Source: Macrobrachium rosenbergii
Lineage: Eukaryota > Arthropoda > Malacostraca > Decapoda > Palaemonidae
Direction: 5' to 3'
Assembly: GCF_040412425.1 (NCBI RefSeq)
Contig: NC_089784.1
Span: forward strand, 38,625,570 to 38,689,569
Length of the DNA: 64,000 nt
The number at the start of each line of letters is the position of its first letter. Positions within the stretch are counted from its first letter, which is position 1. Shown here piece after piece: positions 39,441-52,996 of this stretch. The notes under the pieces are model-generated. The model was not told the origin of the DNA and made no database searches. It worked only from the letters and a program-made list of their open reading frames with translations. Position numbers and translations under genes: made by a program.

Positions 39441-40340
39441 CAAAGTGCTTTGGATGAATTGTCAAGTGAAGTGCTAGTGGAGGAGGTGGTTTCCCGTCCC
39501 ACCGGTTCTCCTAAACCTGGGAGAAGACAGACCCAAGGTTCAAGGGGGGCTGGTGGGGTTTGCCCATGGGTTGCTGCCCCCCGCATTCGACCCTGTTGCA
39601 AAGTCCCAGGTTTCGACAGACAGCCATTGGAAAGGCATGTCGTTGGAGGTGCATAGTTTGTAATTCGGCTCGGATTCCTATTCTGATTGAGGGTGCCATG
39701 GGCGATCCCTTGAATCATCGTGGCTGTTAAACAGCACGTGGGCAACATCGGTACAACTTCCTTATCACCAGGGGATTCTCAAGTCTTGTTCTCCCCAGAT
39801 CATCCGGGAATGCTGCACCCTCTTGAATGCCAAGAGCCCAAAACACTACTTCAAGAGTTCTTTTTGAGTTTCAGTTTTCTTTCTTTTCTTTTCAGCTCCC
39901 AACACTCTTTGCCTGGTGCCTTTGCTTTGAGCGCCCGGTGCCACTGATCATAAGCCTGGTGCCAACTCTTGGTCACCTTGTTCTCCTGAGCACAGACCAT
40001 CCACTTCTTTGATAAGAAATAACTTCCTGGGTGTCCATCAGGCTTTTTTTTTTTTTTTTTTTCAGAAAAGCCACCACCGTACTTCTGGGATATTACTGTC
40101 TCCATTCTTTAGAGAATGAAAGATGTCAAGATTCTGCTCCTCCTTAAGTGTATGCAGATCTTCGCATTTTACCCAGGGGCCCATCCGATCTATCCTAGAA
40201 ATCCAAGACCAACAAGATAGCTGGCTTTTGCCATAAAAGCCAGTGACCATGTTTGAAAGTTAACAGTTGTTCCACCATTTCTGTAAAGACCTTCAGGTTT
40301 TTATGTTAGGAAAAATACAAATTACTTTAAAATTGGCAAT
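39441..40340. mobile_element. Repeat remnant ending in a DIRS-like terminus
   Basis: Moderately GC-rich DNA with no clear protein match. A T18 run lies at 40044-40061. The last 50 bases (40289-40335) match the right arm of the DIRS-4 terminal repeat (48226-48267), including TTAGGAAAAATACAA. It is probably the 3' end of another DIRS copy. Confidence 0.4.
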
Positions 40341-40780
40341 ACAGTATTAGATTGTAGAAACCCTTTCAATGAATAAATTTGATAATAAAGATTTAGATTT
40401 CTATTCAGTTATAACTAAGGTTTATATGAAATCCCTTTTGTAAGTAAAACAAGTAATGTATGAAAGGAATTGGCTTAGTAACCTTAATCTTTAGATAATT
40501 TACTGTTGTGCATAAATGGTCTGCGAGCAGGATATTTTAAAATAGTGAAATATCTTGAGTTTGGTGTAAGTAAATTTGTTCCTGTGGAATAGATTTATTT
40601 ACAGTGTTTGAGTAACTTAAAAAAAATCTAGTATTTCTGAATTACTGTTTATATTTTTCTATAAAGATGTCACCATACCAGTGTCAGTGTGCCAACCCAT
40701 TTTATTTATGACTATTATTATCATTTGATACTGGTTTTTGGCCATAAAAGCAGGCAATAGGATGAAATAGCAGTTGATTA

Positions 40781-40838
<58 letters not shown>

Positions 40839-41052
40839 GAAGGTGAACTCATTGAAGGATTTAGACCACTACCTCTTCTGAAGTCCACATGCTTCTATAC
40901 TCTTAGCATATGTGTTGACATCACTCCTTCATATCAAAATTACCAGCAATATTTTCACTGTTTATATGTATCAGTTTCCTAAGTGCAGTATGGTATATAC
41001 AGTTTGTAAACACAGTGTCTCCTGAACATAATCTCTCTCTCTCTTCTCTCTG

Positions 41053-41085
<33 letters not shown>

Positions 41086-43155
41086 ACATTAAGATAGGTG
41101 ATAGGTACCCTGTGATTGGTAGTAACTAGTTGGGTAGATGAGGTAGTTGAGCAGATAGCCTACTGTTGAAAATAGTGGTCCAACAATAGAAGACCACTGT
41201 TGACCCAGAGGCTTGAGACTTATGCAAACAAGGCAGGCGAGACAACAGGCATGGCCCTCATTTGGTTCAATATTGTAATGCCGTCTGGGAGTGTGTAAGA
41301 AGGAGTTACAGTTGTCAAGCAATAAGTGAGAAAGAGATCCTGCATGTAAAAAACCTAGATTGGTTCACTGAAAAATTGAGAATGCTGTGATTATGCAAAA
41401 AAATTTGACATACACACTAAAAATTCACTGGAAATTTCCATTTAAAAGGTCTGAAGTCAACAGTTATGCTATGAAAATGTGAGCATGTTGACTTCAGACC
41501 AAGTACTGGTCTTAAACCTTCAATGAGATCATCTTCATCCCAAACAGACACTTAGCTGCTCCTCAGCTCAGCCTCTTTGCTGGGGTATCCTCTCACCTAT
41601 TGACTCTTTTGCATTACCTGTTGCTTGGACTGCCCACTCACTGCCAAAAGTTTAGTTTTAAAGTGAGGTCTGCATGTCAGTGCAGTCATGTATTTGACTA
41701 GATATTTGTTCACCATAGAGAATATTTAGCATGTTTTAGTTTTTTCATTTCTTTCTTGATGTTTTGAAGCTGTAACTGCTAAACAAATGGTTTGTCACTT
41801 GACTGACTGGCCATGATGGTGTGCCTGCTCCTGATGTTTTGATGCCACATCTCACATCCATATACCACTCCCTAGCTGCTAATATTTGCCTTGCCTCCTA
41901 CTAGTGTAGAAGCCAGGATTTGCCCTCAACCCCCTCTAGGGTTTGTAATTGAACCCTTGTACTGGTGACCTTTCCTGCTAAAGTGATTGAGCTGGTTCCA
42001 TTGACAATCCCTGGTATACAGTAGTACTCTCTTCTGCAGTTACAATCAAGTCTTCAAAAGATTGCCCAATCAACTGTGATAATTTTCTCAGAGTATCTGA
42101 ATAGGTGTGCTTAGCCAGAGTTATGGTTGTCCAAGATCTTACCAACCTGCAAGAATAGTGACAGCAAACATCAGGATTTATGACCATGATTGTCAAGTCT
42201 CCTTAGGACTGCTCAGTCAACTATGATTATTTTATACTGATGACTGCTTTGGTACTAGCTGAACCTGCTCTAGGACAGTTCCTGTTTCAGTGTCCTCTCT
42301 GGCAGTCATGGTTTGGTCAAGCATCCAGACCACTAAGTCACCTGGGTTCATGTCTTTGGCCTTTCCATTGCTTGGGATTTTCATGCTATGTGGTCAAACC
42401 AGGACAGTTAAAGTTTCCTGTTATAATGCCGGCATTAGTAGACATTAACAAGTCTCCTGAGGAATGTGATTATTGCTCTAGGACATTCTTGCTACCTCAT
42501 TGCACCAGCACTAGTGACCAACCTCCTGTTGATTCTAAAGGCTTGCTTCTCCAAAGTCCTGGTTTTCAGTGCCCACTCTCATGTAGGGCTGTTGCCAATG
42601 GCTATGTTGCATACTCTTTTCCCCAGCCTACATGATCTTGGGCATGTTTCCGAGTCTTTATCAGTAGCAACTCCAGATTTCAGCATATTTTGCCAGAGAA
42701 GGATTCAGTTCCCAGCCAACCAGTCCTCAGCCTTCTACAGGTTATGGTGGCTGACATTTGGAACCTGGCTTGTCTGTCTAGTTTTGTCAAGAATATCCTC
42801 CCTCCACATAACAGCAGTTTGACTTTTATATGATTGGATTATTATGAGCAGAGAAAGTTTTTATAACAAAAGCTGGTTCTTATATTCAACAAAATATTCA
42901 CATATGAAGTGCCATCACTAGACCTGCTTGCTCACTCTACTCAGAATATGAGGTAATTGGTGGAAGTATGCTGAGGACTCAGTGGTACTAGTTTTGTGAG
43001 AGTACTCTTTTGTGAACAAGGGACTAACTAGATAATAATTGTTTTCTACATATGGCTTCCATAGTCATTGATTCTGTGTAATTTTTTGTTATATTTATCT
43101 GTAGATCTGTTAAATATTGTTGTTGTTCCTGATTCTAAAGACTTGAAAATTTCAG
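40341..43155 (+). other. Probable POLA1 intron, no exon seen
   Basis: Contains (CT)n at 40783-40835 and about 41034-41083. Open frames such as 42240-42635 do not resemble any protein I know. The stretch ends with ATTTCAG, the acceptor of the POLA1 exon. I searched for upstream POLA1 exons and found none. Confidence 0.45.
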
Positions 43156-43274
43156 TTCTTCTGCAACTTTGCTTCAGTTGGTTACCATGACTATGCAAGA
43201 TGCATCATATGTTCTGAGACTGATGTGTGAATTGAATGTTCTTCCTCTTGCACTTCAGATTACTAACATTGCAG
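43156..43274 (+). CDS. POLA1: DNA polymerase alpha catalytic subunit, internal exon
   Basis: POLA1 is the catalytic subunit of the polymerase alpha-primase complex, which starts DNA synthesis at origins and on Okazaki fragments in the nucleus. This 119-base exon lies between ATTTCAG and GTAAGG. With one phase base on each side it encodes 39 codons including [16 protein letters not shown] and [17 protein letters not shown]. The [17 protein letters not shown] block is strongly conserved in POLA1 and lies between the exonuclease-like and polymerase domains. There are no stops or frameshifts. The first base of the terminal glycine codon is at the exon end and is completed by the exon at 55532. 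Confidence 0.93.
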
Positions 43275-43349
43275 GTAAGGATATTTTATTCTGAACTGTA
43301 GAAAACTTTGTGTTTTGTCATTTATGTTATATTGGAAATGCTTCTTTTA

Positions 43350-43654
43350 GTAGGTCCTCAACTTACAGTGGAGGATCTGTTCCAGTGCTGCACTGTAAGT
43401 TGATTTCCACCGTAAGTAGGTGTTTCACCGCTATTGCCACTTTAATGCGCTTATGCTGCCGTAACTTGATGTTGCATCAAGTTACAACGCTGTAAGCGCT
43501 GTTAACTTGATGCATATTTTTGCCATTAGCACCGTCAACAGCACTTACAATGCTGTAAGTTGATGAAACATAAGCTACGGCACTGTAAAATGCCGTTAAT
43601 GGTTCTGAAAAAGCTCTGTAAGATCAAATCTGCCATAAGTTGGTGATGCACTGT
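43350..43654. mobile_element. TA-flanked MITE in the POLA1 intron
   Basis: Starts GTAGGTCCTCAACTTACAG after TA, 75 bases past the POLA1 donor site. Its right end, reversed, reads ACAGTGCATCACCAACTTA. The two ends form imperfect inverted repeats of about 30 bases. The centre holds a near palindrome (CGTAACTTGATG / CATCAAGTTAC, about 43459-43489). Probable pogo-type non-autonomous element, different from the CAGGCAGTCC family. Confidence 0.55.
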
Positions 43655-44699
43655 AGTAACTTCAAGAATGCATTTTTTGACATTGGTGTTTAGACTGTGT
43701 TTTGTTGTATAAAATCTCAGGTGCTTAGGCTGAGATGAACCATCTGAGGCACACAATAAGCTCCACAGAATGGTGTGCCATAAGTGCAACAATACTGTAG
43801 TTATTATTTATCCTTGGCACCTGTTACCTTAAGCCATCAGTAATGACCCTAGAGAAGTATTCATTATAATATGGAGGCGTGAAGGAATTGTGCATTGCAT
43901 CCGAATAGCCAGGGGAATGTAAATCCTGTTTAAAAAGTAAAGGAGATCTAGTTTTTATCATGTGACAGTAACATAGCAAATCGACCTGCAGAGGAAAAAC
44001 AATGAAGATGGATTATAGGGTAGGTCCTCTGCATTGTAGATCACATTCCCATGCCTAAAATGTCATGTTTTCAGATTCAGAGTTCAATCCCAAGGGGTTA
44101 ATGCACATAGTAGATCTTGGCAAACCAATAAACATAGGAATACCCCGATTTAGATAACAAGGTCTAAGGTAGGACAACCAGTGAGTGTCATTTCTAGATT
44201 CACATGGCTTGTTCAGAGGATTTGTTCTTAGAGTTAGAAATAAGAACAAAGTTAGGGTAAAGAAGTTTGACAACTAGGTAGGAAGACCAACAGTAATAAA
44301 GCATTGACAGTTAAAGTGTAATCAACATACCATGAGTAGTACTCCTTACTGGGATAAAGTCTTAAAAGTCATCATAGAAAGTCTATGATGAAATGGAGAG
44401 TAATGTGTTAATAAAGAGTATAAAGTAATATGAGTGAAGCAGAATAAAAAAAAACAAGAAATACTTTATATTTATTAAACACTGTACTATGGTACAAGAA
44501 ACAGATAATGAAATCTTACAAGAAAACTGGGAGTACAAGCACTATGCTACTTATGAACTTTTCAGAGATACAAACAGACAGGGTCACAAGTTAAAATTGT
44601 TTTCAGAGCACTCCCCTTTGCCACCCATAAGTGTAAATTTTGCTCTGGGTGCCTATTCTGCTAGGAATTTTGCAAAGAACAGAAGAACATGAGGAAGAA

Positions 44700-47600
44700 G
44701 AAGAACCCGGGCAATTCTGTCCTGATTCCAATCTCCAGTCTAGAAGTCCCGAGTCATCACTTTCCCTCAGGAATGGACCTTTACTTGGTTCTGCCTCCCT
44801 CTTTCGCAGACAGTAGGTAGATAACCGCAGTAGTCAAGGAACACACCAGGGCAACTGCCTTGTCCTCTGGACAATGGCAGGCTAGCCCTTTCTGAGCCCC
44901 TAAGAAGTCTCAGGCTCCAAGGGCATTCACAGAACACCCAACCCTCCTCATTCTCTTCTTAGAAAGTGCACACACGTGTGTCTTGCTCATCCCTCTTTCC
45001 ATCGGGAAGAGGACAGAGGGAGGAGAGGAAGGGAGAACGCTCAGAACGGCGTTCTCCTCCTGCTGGTGCTTTGACGAAGGAATGACAGTCAAGTCATTGG
45101 ACTATATGACAGCAACATAGCCAAGACCTGGTAGTGGGTATCCTTCAGAAGTGTCAGTTTTCTTCTGAGCCTTGGCCAACTTTCATCGAACTTCCGTTCT
45201 GTCTCCTCTCCCTTGTTCTTGACTCCGGGAGCAGCCAGCCCAGCTAAAGCTTGTCATCTTCAGTGTCCTGTCGTCGCGTGGCAGAAGCTGTCCCCTCAGG
45301 GGCAGCTTCACCTTCAATTTTCTTCATGGAGAATGAAGGAGATCTGCTTCCAGTTCTTAATCCTTTTCTCTCTCGAAGGATGAGGGAGGATTTAGGCTGG
45401 GTGCTTGATTGACAAGAACCTCTGAATATGTCTGCATATTCTCCTCACAACATGCTTCTGTTCTCAGATGCACCGTCTGGGGAATAGGCACACACTTGTA
45501 AGACCGTTTTCTTCGAGGTGTGCGACTGAGATGATAAGTTCCTTCTTGTCAACATCTTGGAACTCAAGGCAGTTTCCTGGCCCTCCAAGAGTTTTAGGAC
45601 GGTTTTTTGAGATATTCTGGGGTGTTGTTGGGCAACAACACCACACAGTAGTGGCATATGTCAACAAACAAGAGGGTCTCGTTTCCCTCCTGTTGCTTCA
45701 GTTGACTTTGCAGGTGCTCGAGTGAACTGTGGTGCACTCTGTAGAACCGTCAGCCAGATACATTCCAGGCAATGGGATGCATTGGCAAGCAAGCTCAGCC
45801 TCTGGCATCGAGTGACGGGGACAGAGGGCTCCCTTCATTCAATTCTTCACAGAGAGGTTGCTCGACTTGAGGGCTCCCTCTCACCTTTCTGTTTGCCTCC
45901 CGGCTCAACAGAAGTCTGCAGGTCTTCTGTTTCATCGTACTAGACCCATTGAGTGCTACGATGATGCATGCTGACATGGTGGGGCAATCTTGATGTCTTC
46001 ATCTTCCCTTCGTATTTGTCTGATTCGCAAGGTGTTCAGCAAAGTGTCGTTTGCCCCAAATCTAGATGAATGCTGGAAGACTTTGTCTTTTGCCTGACCT
46101 GCTAGCTCTGCTTCTGAGGCACCGAGAAGAATTCTTCCCTGACCCAACCTTCTGCATCAGCGACACGTGAAGTGGTTCCTCAGGCAGTACAATCCTTTTG
46201 CCTTCACAAGCATAGGCTTCTTGCCAAGTGGCAGGGGAGATAGCTGGATATCTCTATCAGTCCCTTGCAGTAGTACCCAAGGATTGGAGCCGTCTTCACT
46301 GGTTGGTGTCATTGAAGGGATTTTTTTCTCTGGTTAGACCCGCTCTTCAGCAGGTCGCGGACTTCCTTGTTTTCTTCATTGAGAGTTGCTTCTCTCCAGT
46401 TCAGTTGTGAAGACTTAGGTCCACATTCAGCCTAGTCTTTCACCTGAAAGTAGCCCTTTTCTCCTTAGTCAAGATTTAGGTACTGATGAGAAGCTTCGAT
46501 CAGTCTTGCTTTCCCAGGGACCTCAGGCCCCCTGGGCAGCATGTGACTCATTTAGGGTTCCTGTCTCATGCTCCACACATGCCCTTACAAGAGTCGTCAG
46601 ACAGAGTTCCAACTCTCAAGACCATATCTCATCTCACCCCAGCATTGGAGAAGAGGATAGATGATCTTCCTGGACCTTCTGCCGTCAGTGCACCTAATGC
46701 ACTGTTGTCTTGTTCTTTGCAGCATCCCTTCAGAGAACTGCAGCCCCTTTGATTCCTTTTACTGGACCTCCTTTCATATTCTCTTTCTTCCATCTTACTC
46801 TCCACCCTCTCCTAACAATTGATTCATAGTAACACTCTTGTTACACCTCTCAAACTTTGCTGGGCTGAATGACCTCATAGGTCCCAGTGTGTGGCCTTTG
46901 GCCTAAATTCTATATTCCATTCCTTCCAATCACAGACCTTTGCTAAGCATTCAGGGGATGGGGATTTGCATGACTTCCGGTTGTCTTAGACAACTCCAAC
47001 CCATTGGCACTAGTTACCAGGTTTGAGTTCTTCATGATCCTCTCTCCCCTTGGACTTTGTAGTCAGTGATTCAGTCACTGCTTTGTCCTGTTAAGGTTTT
47101 CCTCTTTCCAAAGAAGTCTCAACATCTCTGATGGATTCAACGACTTTTTGACTCGCCTAAGAAAGTAGTGTCACATTTTCTTTCAGGGCTCTGAGACAGT
47201 CTCAAAGGTCCCAGTGCGTTGGACACCTGTACACTCTGCCTAAATTGTCATGAATTCAATGGCTTGGTCCTTCCCTCTTACAGAGTTTCTGAGCATCTCA
47301 GTAGGATGTGGTCTCATCAGACCACATTTATGTCTTTCTACCTGGGTTTTTGCCCATGAGTCCTTGGAATGCCCTTTCCTTGGACCTGTGGTGGCTGTTC
47401 CAGTTGTTTGAGTTACCTGGCTCCTATAAGAGGACAGGATCATCTCACCTAAGGTGTATTGTTCTGGAAGTGAGAGGGATTACAAGAGTGACTGGCCTCT
47501 CCTCCTCCTCCTCCTTCCTCTTCCCCCTGCTTCTCTTCCTTCGGACAGAGAATGGGACTCAAACCAACACTTGCTGGAACTGGCGTCTGACGTGGTAAGC

Positions 47601-48268
47601 AGACACATCAAGTCTCTATTTTTCTTTCCTAGAATCATAGATGTGCTGCTGCAAGGGGAGGAAGGAGACTTTGGCAATAAGACAAACCCTTTTCTGGTTT
47701 TTGCCTTACTGCCTGACTCTTTAGATTCTCACTAACCTATTTTCGTATGAGTTACGATTCCTCACTCATTCGAAAAGGTCCTGAAATCTGACAACTGATC
47801 TCGCATTTCCTATACTCCAATCAGTATGTCAGAGGCATGGTACTCCTCCTCGCTCTTTTGCCAGGAGGAGTAGCCCAGGTGTGGCGAACTCCAGTCAGAT
47901 CAGAGACTCACTCAGATTCCTCCCTACAACAAGTAAGTCTTCCTATTGTAAGGGACTGATGGTTTGCATATTATATAGGAACAAATCACAATTTTTTAAA
48001 ATGTATTTTTCCTAAATATACAAACCTGAGGTCCTTTACATTTATGCCCACCTCATACCACCCCTCAGTCTGAAACCTAGGCTGAAAGGCAAATTGAATG
48101 TTTACATTTGGGCAGGCGGGACTCCTGCCTACCGGACGGTAGTTACTGCCTAATCACTGTGTTCAAGAGTTTTAACGGTCATTTCCAGCTTTGCTATAAG
48201 TAATTCCTAATGTAAAGGACCTCAGGTTTATAAAGTTAGGAAAAATACAATTTACTTTAAAAAATTGT
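44700..48268 (+). pseudogene. DIRS-type fragment 4
   Basis: RNase H remnants lie around 45540-45800 (VVAYVNKQEGLVSL, then SARYIPG), followed by NLDECWKTLSF near 46060-46095. The coding part is broken into many frames. The 3' end is well preserved: an untranslated tail with CTCCTCGCTCTTTTGCCAGG (about 47847-47866), then arms 47990-48042 and 48209-48267 that are inverted copies of each other. A short segment at about 46855-46925 (CTGAATGACCTCATAGGTCC) is a repeat end I associate with decapod interspersed repeats. 47450-47735 is open but has no recognised similarity. Confidence 0.6.
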
Positions 48269-48477
48269 GATGTTGACGATGTTCATTTTTTTTTTTAATC
48301 TTGCTTCCAGCCCCTTTCTAAATATTTTTATAGCATGCTGAAGTTCTTATTCCTTTTTAATTTCCACTTTCCAGTACCTTCCACTTCCTTTGCATACCAT
48401 TACTGTAAGGCTCTTTTTCCTGTCCTCCAGTAGTGCAGCAGATAAAATAATTTTTTTCAATAAAATACTTCAGTTAA

Positions 48478-50672
48478 CCCTTAAACGCCTACTGGACGTA
48501 TCATACGTCGACTAAAATTGTCTGTTGGGTGCCAAGTGGACGTACCGTACGTCGACTACAAAAAATTTCAACCTTCGGTCAACTTTGACTCGACCGAAAT
48601 GGTAAAAAACGCAATTGTAAGCTAAAACTCTTACATTTTAGTAATATTCAATCATGTACCTTCATTTTGCAACAAATTGGAAGTCTCTAGCACAATATTT
48701 CGATTTATGGTGAATTTTTGAAAAAACTTTTTCTTATTCCAGCTTTGTAACTCGCCGAAAATTTCAGAAATTCTTTCGTCATTTTTGTCATAATTTTTGC
48801 ACTGTTCTATATTAGCCGTTACATAAAGTTTTATATATGAAAATGTGCGCAATTTCATGTAGAATACAACAGAAGATAGCTCATGGTTGTAGCTTTTATC
48901 AGTTTTGAAATATTTTCACATAAATCACGATAACTGCCAAAATTTCAACCTTCAGTCAACTTTAACTCGACCGAAATGGTAAAAAAACGCAATTGTAAGC
49001 TAAAACTCTTACATTCTAGTAATATTCAATCGTTTACCTTCATTTTGCAATAAATTGGAAGTCTCTAGCACAATATTTCGATTTATGGTGAATTTCTGAA
49101 AAAAAACTTTTTCCTTACATCTGCGCGGTAACTCGGCCGAACATCTCAGAAATTCTTTCATCTCGTTGTCGTAATATTTGCACCATTTTATATTAGTCGT
49201 TACATAAAGTTTTATATATGAAAATGTGCGCAATTTCATGTACAATACAACAGAAAATAACTCATGGTTGTAGCTTTATCAGTTTTGAAATATATTCATA
49301 TAAATCTTGATAACTGCCAAAATTTCAAGCTTGGTCAACTTTAACTAATCAAATGGTAAAAACGCAATTATAAGCTAAAACTCTTACATTCTAGTAATAT
49401 TCAATCATGTACCTTCATTTTGCAACAAACTGGAAGTCTCTAGCACAATATTTCGATTTATGGTGAATTTCTGAAAAAAACTTTTCCCTTACGCCTGCAC
49501 GCCGTAACTCGCCGAACATCTCAGAAATTTTTCGTCATGTTGTCGTAATGTTTGCATCGTTTTACATTAGTCGTTACATAAAGTTTTATATATGAAAATG
49601 TGCGCAATTTCATGTAGAATACAACAGAAGATAGCTCATGGTTGTAGCTTTTATCAGTTTTGAAATATTTTCACATAAATCACGATAACTGCCAAAATTT
49701 CAACCTTCAGTCAACTTTAACTCGACGAAAATGGTAAAACGCAATTGTAAGCTAAAACTCTTACATTCTAGTAATATTCAATCGTTTACCTTCATTTTGC
49801 AATAAATTGGAAGTCTCTAGCACAATATTTCGATTTATGGTGAATTTCTGAAAAAAAACTTTTTCCTTACATCTGCTTGGTAACTCGGCCTAACATCTCA
49901 GAAATTCTTTCATCTCGTTGTCGTAATATTTGCACCATTTTATATTAGTCGTTACATAAAGTTTTATATATGAAAATGTGCGCAATTTCATGTACAATAC
50001 AACAGAAAATAACTCATGGTTGTAGCTTTTATCAGTTTTGAAATATTTTCATATAAATCACGATAAATAGAAAAAATTCTACTTTCGGTCAACTTTAACT
50101 TGACCGAAATGGTCGAAAACTGCAATTGTAAGCTAAAACACTTACAGTCTAGTAATATTCAATCAATTAGCCTCATTTTTCAACAAACGGGAAGTCTCTA
50201 GCATAATATTTCGATTTATGGTGAATTTTTGAAAAAAACATTTTTTTACGTCCTCGCGTTACGAATTCAAGTATCATTTTGTGATAATATTTTCCCTGTG
50301 TTGCTTTGATTGTTTTACAATTTGTTATATACCAAAATCATCGCAATTTAGTGTACAATACAACTAAAAAAATTAACTCATTAGCTTTTAACTGTTGTGC
50401 TTACAGCCCGATTTGTATACAATTATATGAGTTTTTTTTTCGCTGTCATATATTCAAATATTTATATATGATAATGATATTTTTTTCATTTCTGATGGTT
50501 GCATACTAAACTTCAGGCAATGACAAAAAAGGAGCCAAAAATGAACTCTTAATCTTAAAAACTAAGCTTGCTGTGATTTTTGAAAAAACTTTTTTCCGCT
50601 TTGGCGCTAACTCACCTAACGCCATTGCATACGAGGAGACGTTTTTGTAAATAGAGGCTCGGCGTTTAAGGG
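48478..50672. mobile_element. TTAA-flanked element built of 376-bp tandem repeats
   Basis: Bounded by TTAA at 48474-48477 and 50673-50676, with perfect 12-bp inverted ends CCCTTAAACGCC / GGCGTTTAAGGG. Inside, a unit of 373-379 bp begins at 48566, 48939, 49317, 49692 and 50071 (the last more diverged and incomplete). Units 1 and 3 share variants that differ from those shared by units 2 and 4, so there is a higher-order dimer of about 753 bp. There is no transposase. TTAA target and CCC ends indicate a piggyBac-like MITE. Confidence 0.75.
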
Positions 50673-51544
50673 TTAACGATACAGGCATGAAATTTGGTAC
50701 ATATCTTCTCCATAGGCCACTTTTTGAAAATTACTGGGTGTCCACTCAAAATTCCAAAATGGCTGCTGTTTTTCAAGATGGCCACTAGTCAAGGTTTTAA
50801 CATGGGACTCATGTGCCTCTGGTCATGTTTTTATGTATTTGTTTTGGTTATACACATTTTAGGCAGAGTCACGAAGCAAAAGTAAAATGTATTTTTAGTA
50901 AAGATTTTATAAATGATTTAGACCTCTGAACTCATATATAAATAAAAGATGGCAACCAAAAACCTTAAATAATCATGTCTCAGGATTAAGTAGGCATGGG
51001 AAAATGTTTTCCTGTTCAATATAAATGTTTGTAAGTCTACTCTATATATAATTTAGGTGGTGGTTTTATCTTTGGTTTTAGTTTAAAAGAGTGAATGCCA
51101 GTGCACAAGGGCAAAAGTGATGACTTCACTGCTGTGCAACTCAGCATGGGGTTCATTATCAGCTAATCTTGCTTTACTTATGCTGTACCTAGCTTTGCTT
51201 TAGAGCACTATAATAGTTTAGTGTCCCAATTGCTGTCTAATAGCCCCATATCAATTAGTTGGTAGAAATTATATATATAGTTGGTGGATCTAGTTAGACA
51301 GCTGCAGCTGAATTGACAGGAGGTCCCAGCGCGGGAGAGCCGAGCCAAGGGTAAGTGGGCTTCTACATGGCTTGTTCATGTACTTACCTGGATGATGTAC
51401 AGATCACACAGTACTTAAATGGCACTGGGTGAATGATCCGGCTGGGTGTAGGGTAACCAAACCTAGTTGTATCCCATACATCAGTGTGCATATCAGATGA
51501 AGGTGGTAAAAGGATAGCTCCTCGGCCATAATCAAGAGCTCATA

Positions 51545-52996
51545 ATGGCAAGTGTAAATTCAATCAGAGGCAAAAGGAAGACTGAGTGGAGCAAATGTTG
51601 TCTTTGCCAAGAAGAGAAGAAAAATGAAGGTCTAACTTCACCCTTGGCCTCTGTACATCATAATCCTGAACGTGATGGGTACGCAATGATTTCAACCAGT
51701 GCTCCATTGTTCCAGGAGATTGGTGAAATGCTGATTAACTTTAACCCAGCAGGGCTGGATGAAGGCAGTGGCATAGAAGCAACAATGCGACAAAACATGG
51801 CAAAATACCACAAGAGCTGTAGAGTCATGTTTAATAATGCAAAACTTGATTGTGCAAGAAAGCGAAGATCTGCAGTTGAAGGTAGTGAACCACAGGAAAA
51901 GCATGCTAAACAGCATCAAATGAGTCATGACAATGAAGCATGCAATTTTTGAGAAAATGTGGCACCTGTATCAGATCTTCGACAAGTAATGACCATGAAT
52001 CTCAACAGGAGACTACACGAGTTCACTCACACACTTAATGATGGTAAATTATTGGCAAAACTAGGTGCAGGTGATGCAATTGCACAAGAGCTGAAATACC
52101 ATCTTGTATGTCTCCACTGGCCTTTACAATAGAGAGAGGTTCCATCTTGGAAATCTTCAGAAAGAATAATGTCACAGTGAAGAACCAGATGTATATCCAC
52201 TGGTTCTATCAGAGCTAGTTAATTATATCATTGAAACCAGCTTGAGCTGAGATGGTCCTGCCATATTTCCTCTTGCGGACATATCCCAATTATACCACCA
52301 GCCTGGAACAATTGGGCATTGCCTCACCAAATGTAAATACAGCAAGATTAAAGAACAAATTGTTAGCAGAAATCTCTGAGTTAGAATCACACAAGAAAGG
52401 AAGAAGTGTGCTACTTGCCTTGCAGAAAGATGTAGCTTTAGCCCTATCTCAGGCATATGACTACTCAGATACACTTGTGATTGCTAAAGCAGCAAAGATA
52501 CTGAGGAAGCATAAAGTCACAGCCAAGGTTTGGCTCATCAAAGTCAGACCTGGCTAGTGCTCAGCTCTTGCAGTACAACTGCTTCTCAAAACAGAAGGAG
52601 CAAGTGTACATCGACACTCAAAGGATAGGGACACTCCTTTTCCAGTGTTCATGGGCATGGCTATCTGTGCCAAAACCAGGAGGAGAAACCTGGTAGAAAT
52701 GCTTCATGACCATGGCATGAGCATTTCCTGTGACAGGGTGCTGGAGATATCAGCCTGACTAGGAGATGCCACTGTCACCAAGTTTGTGGAAGAGGGTGTA
52801 GTCTGTCCACCTGTCTTTTACCACTCGGTCATGGACAACATCAAAAACCCTTCCAGCTACTACCTCTTTTCAGAGGACCAACATTTTGGTATTACAGCAC
52901 CCTGCCAAAGACATGTAACTATAATGTTGAAAATGATGCTTCAGATACATCTGAATGAGAATTTCGTCACACTAAAGGGTGACACCATGCATCTTT
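51545..52996 (+). pseudogene. Second fragment of the uncharacterised multicopy family
   Basis: The first frame (51545-51952, 135 codons) has a cysteine motif WSKCCLCQEEKK and the block AKYHKSCRVMFNNAKLD, resembling a zinc-binding amino terminus. After a stop the order continues in other frames. SLEQLGIASPNVNTARLKN and GRSVLLALQKDVALALSQ lie at 52297-52460, then RRNLVEMLHDHGMSISCDR at about 52683-52737. FVEEGVVCPPVFYHSVMDNI follows at 52786-52846, then LFSEDQHFGITAP. I recognise this as the amino-terminal half of the kind of protein whose later part is seen at 33413-35820. It is broken by at least three stops or frameshifts. Confidence 0.5.

Noticed and set aside
42240..42822. Overlapping open frames of 118-131 codons as a gene
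   Set aside because: No conserved motif, low-complexity translation, and location within a presumed POLA1 intron.
48566..50450. CRISPR-like array because of regular repetition
   Set aside because: The whole 376-bp unit repeats without short repeats separated by unique spacers, and the sequence is eukaryotic.
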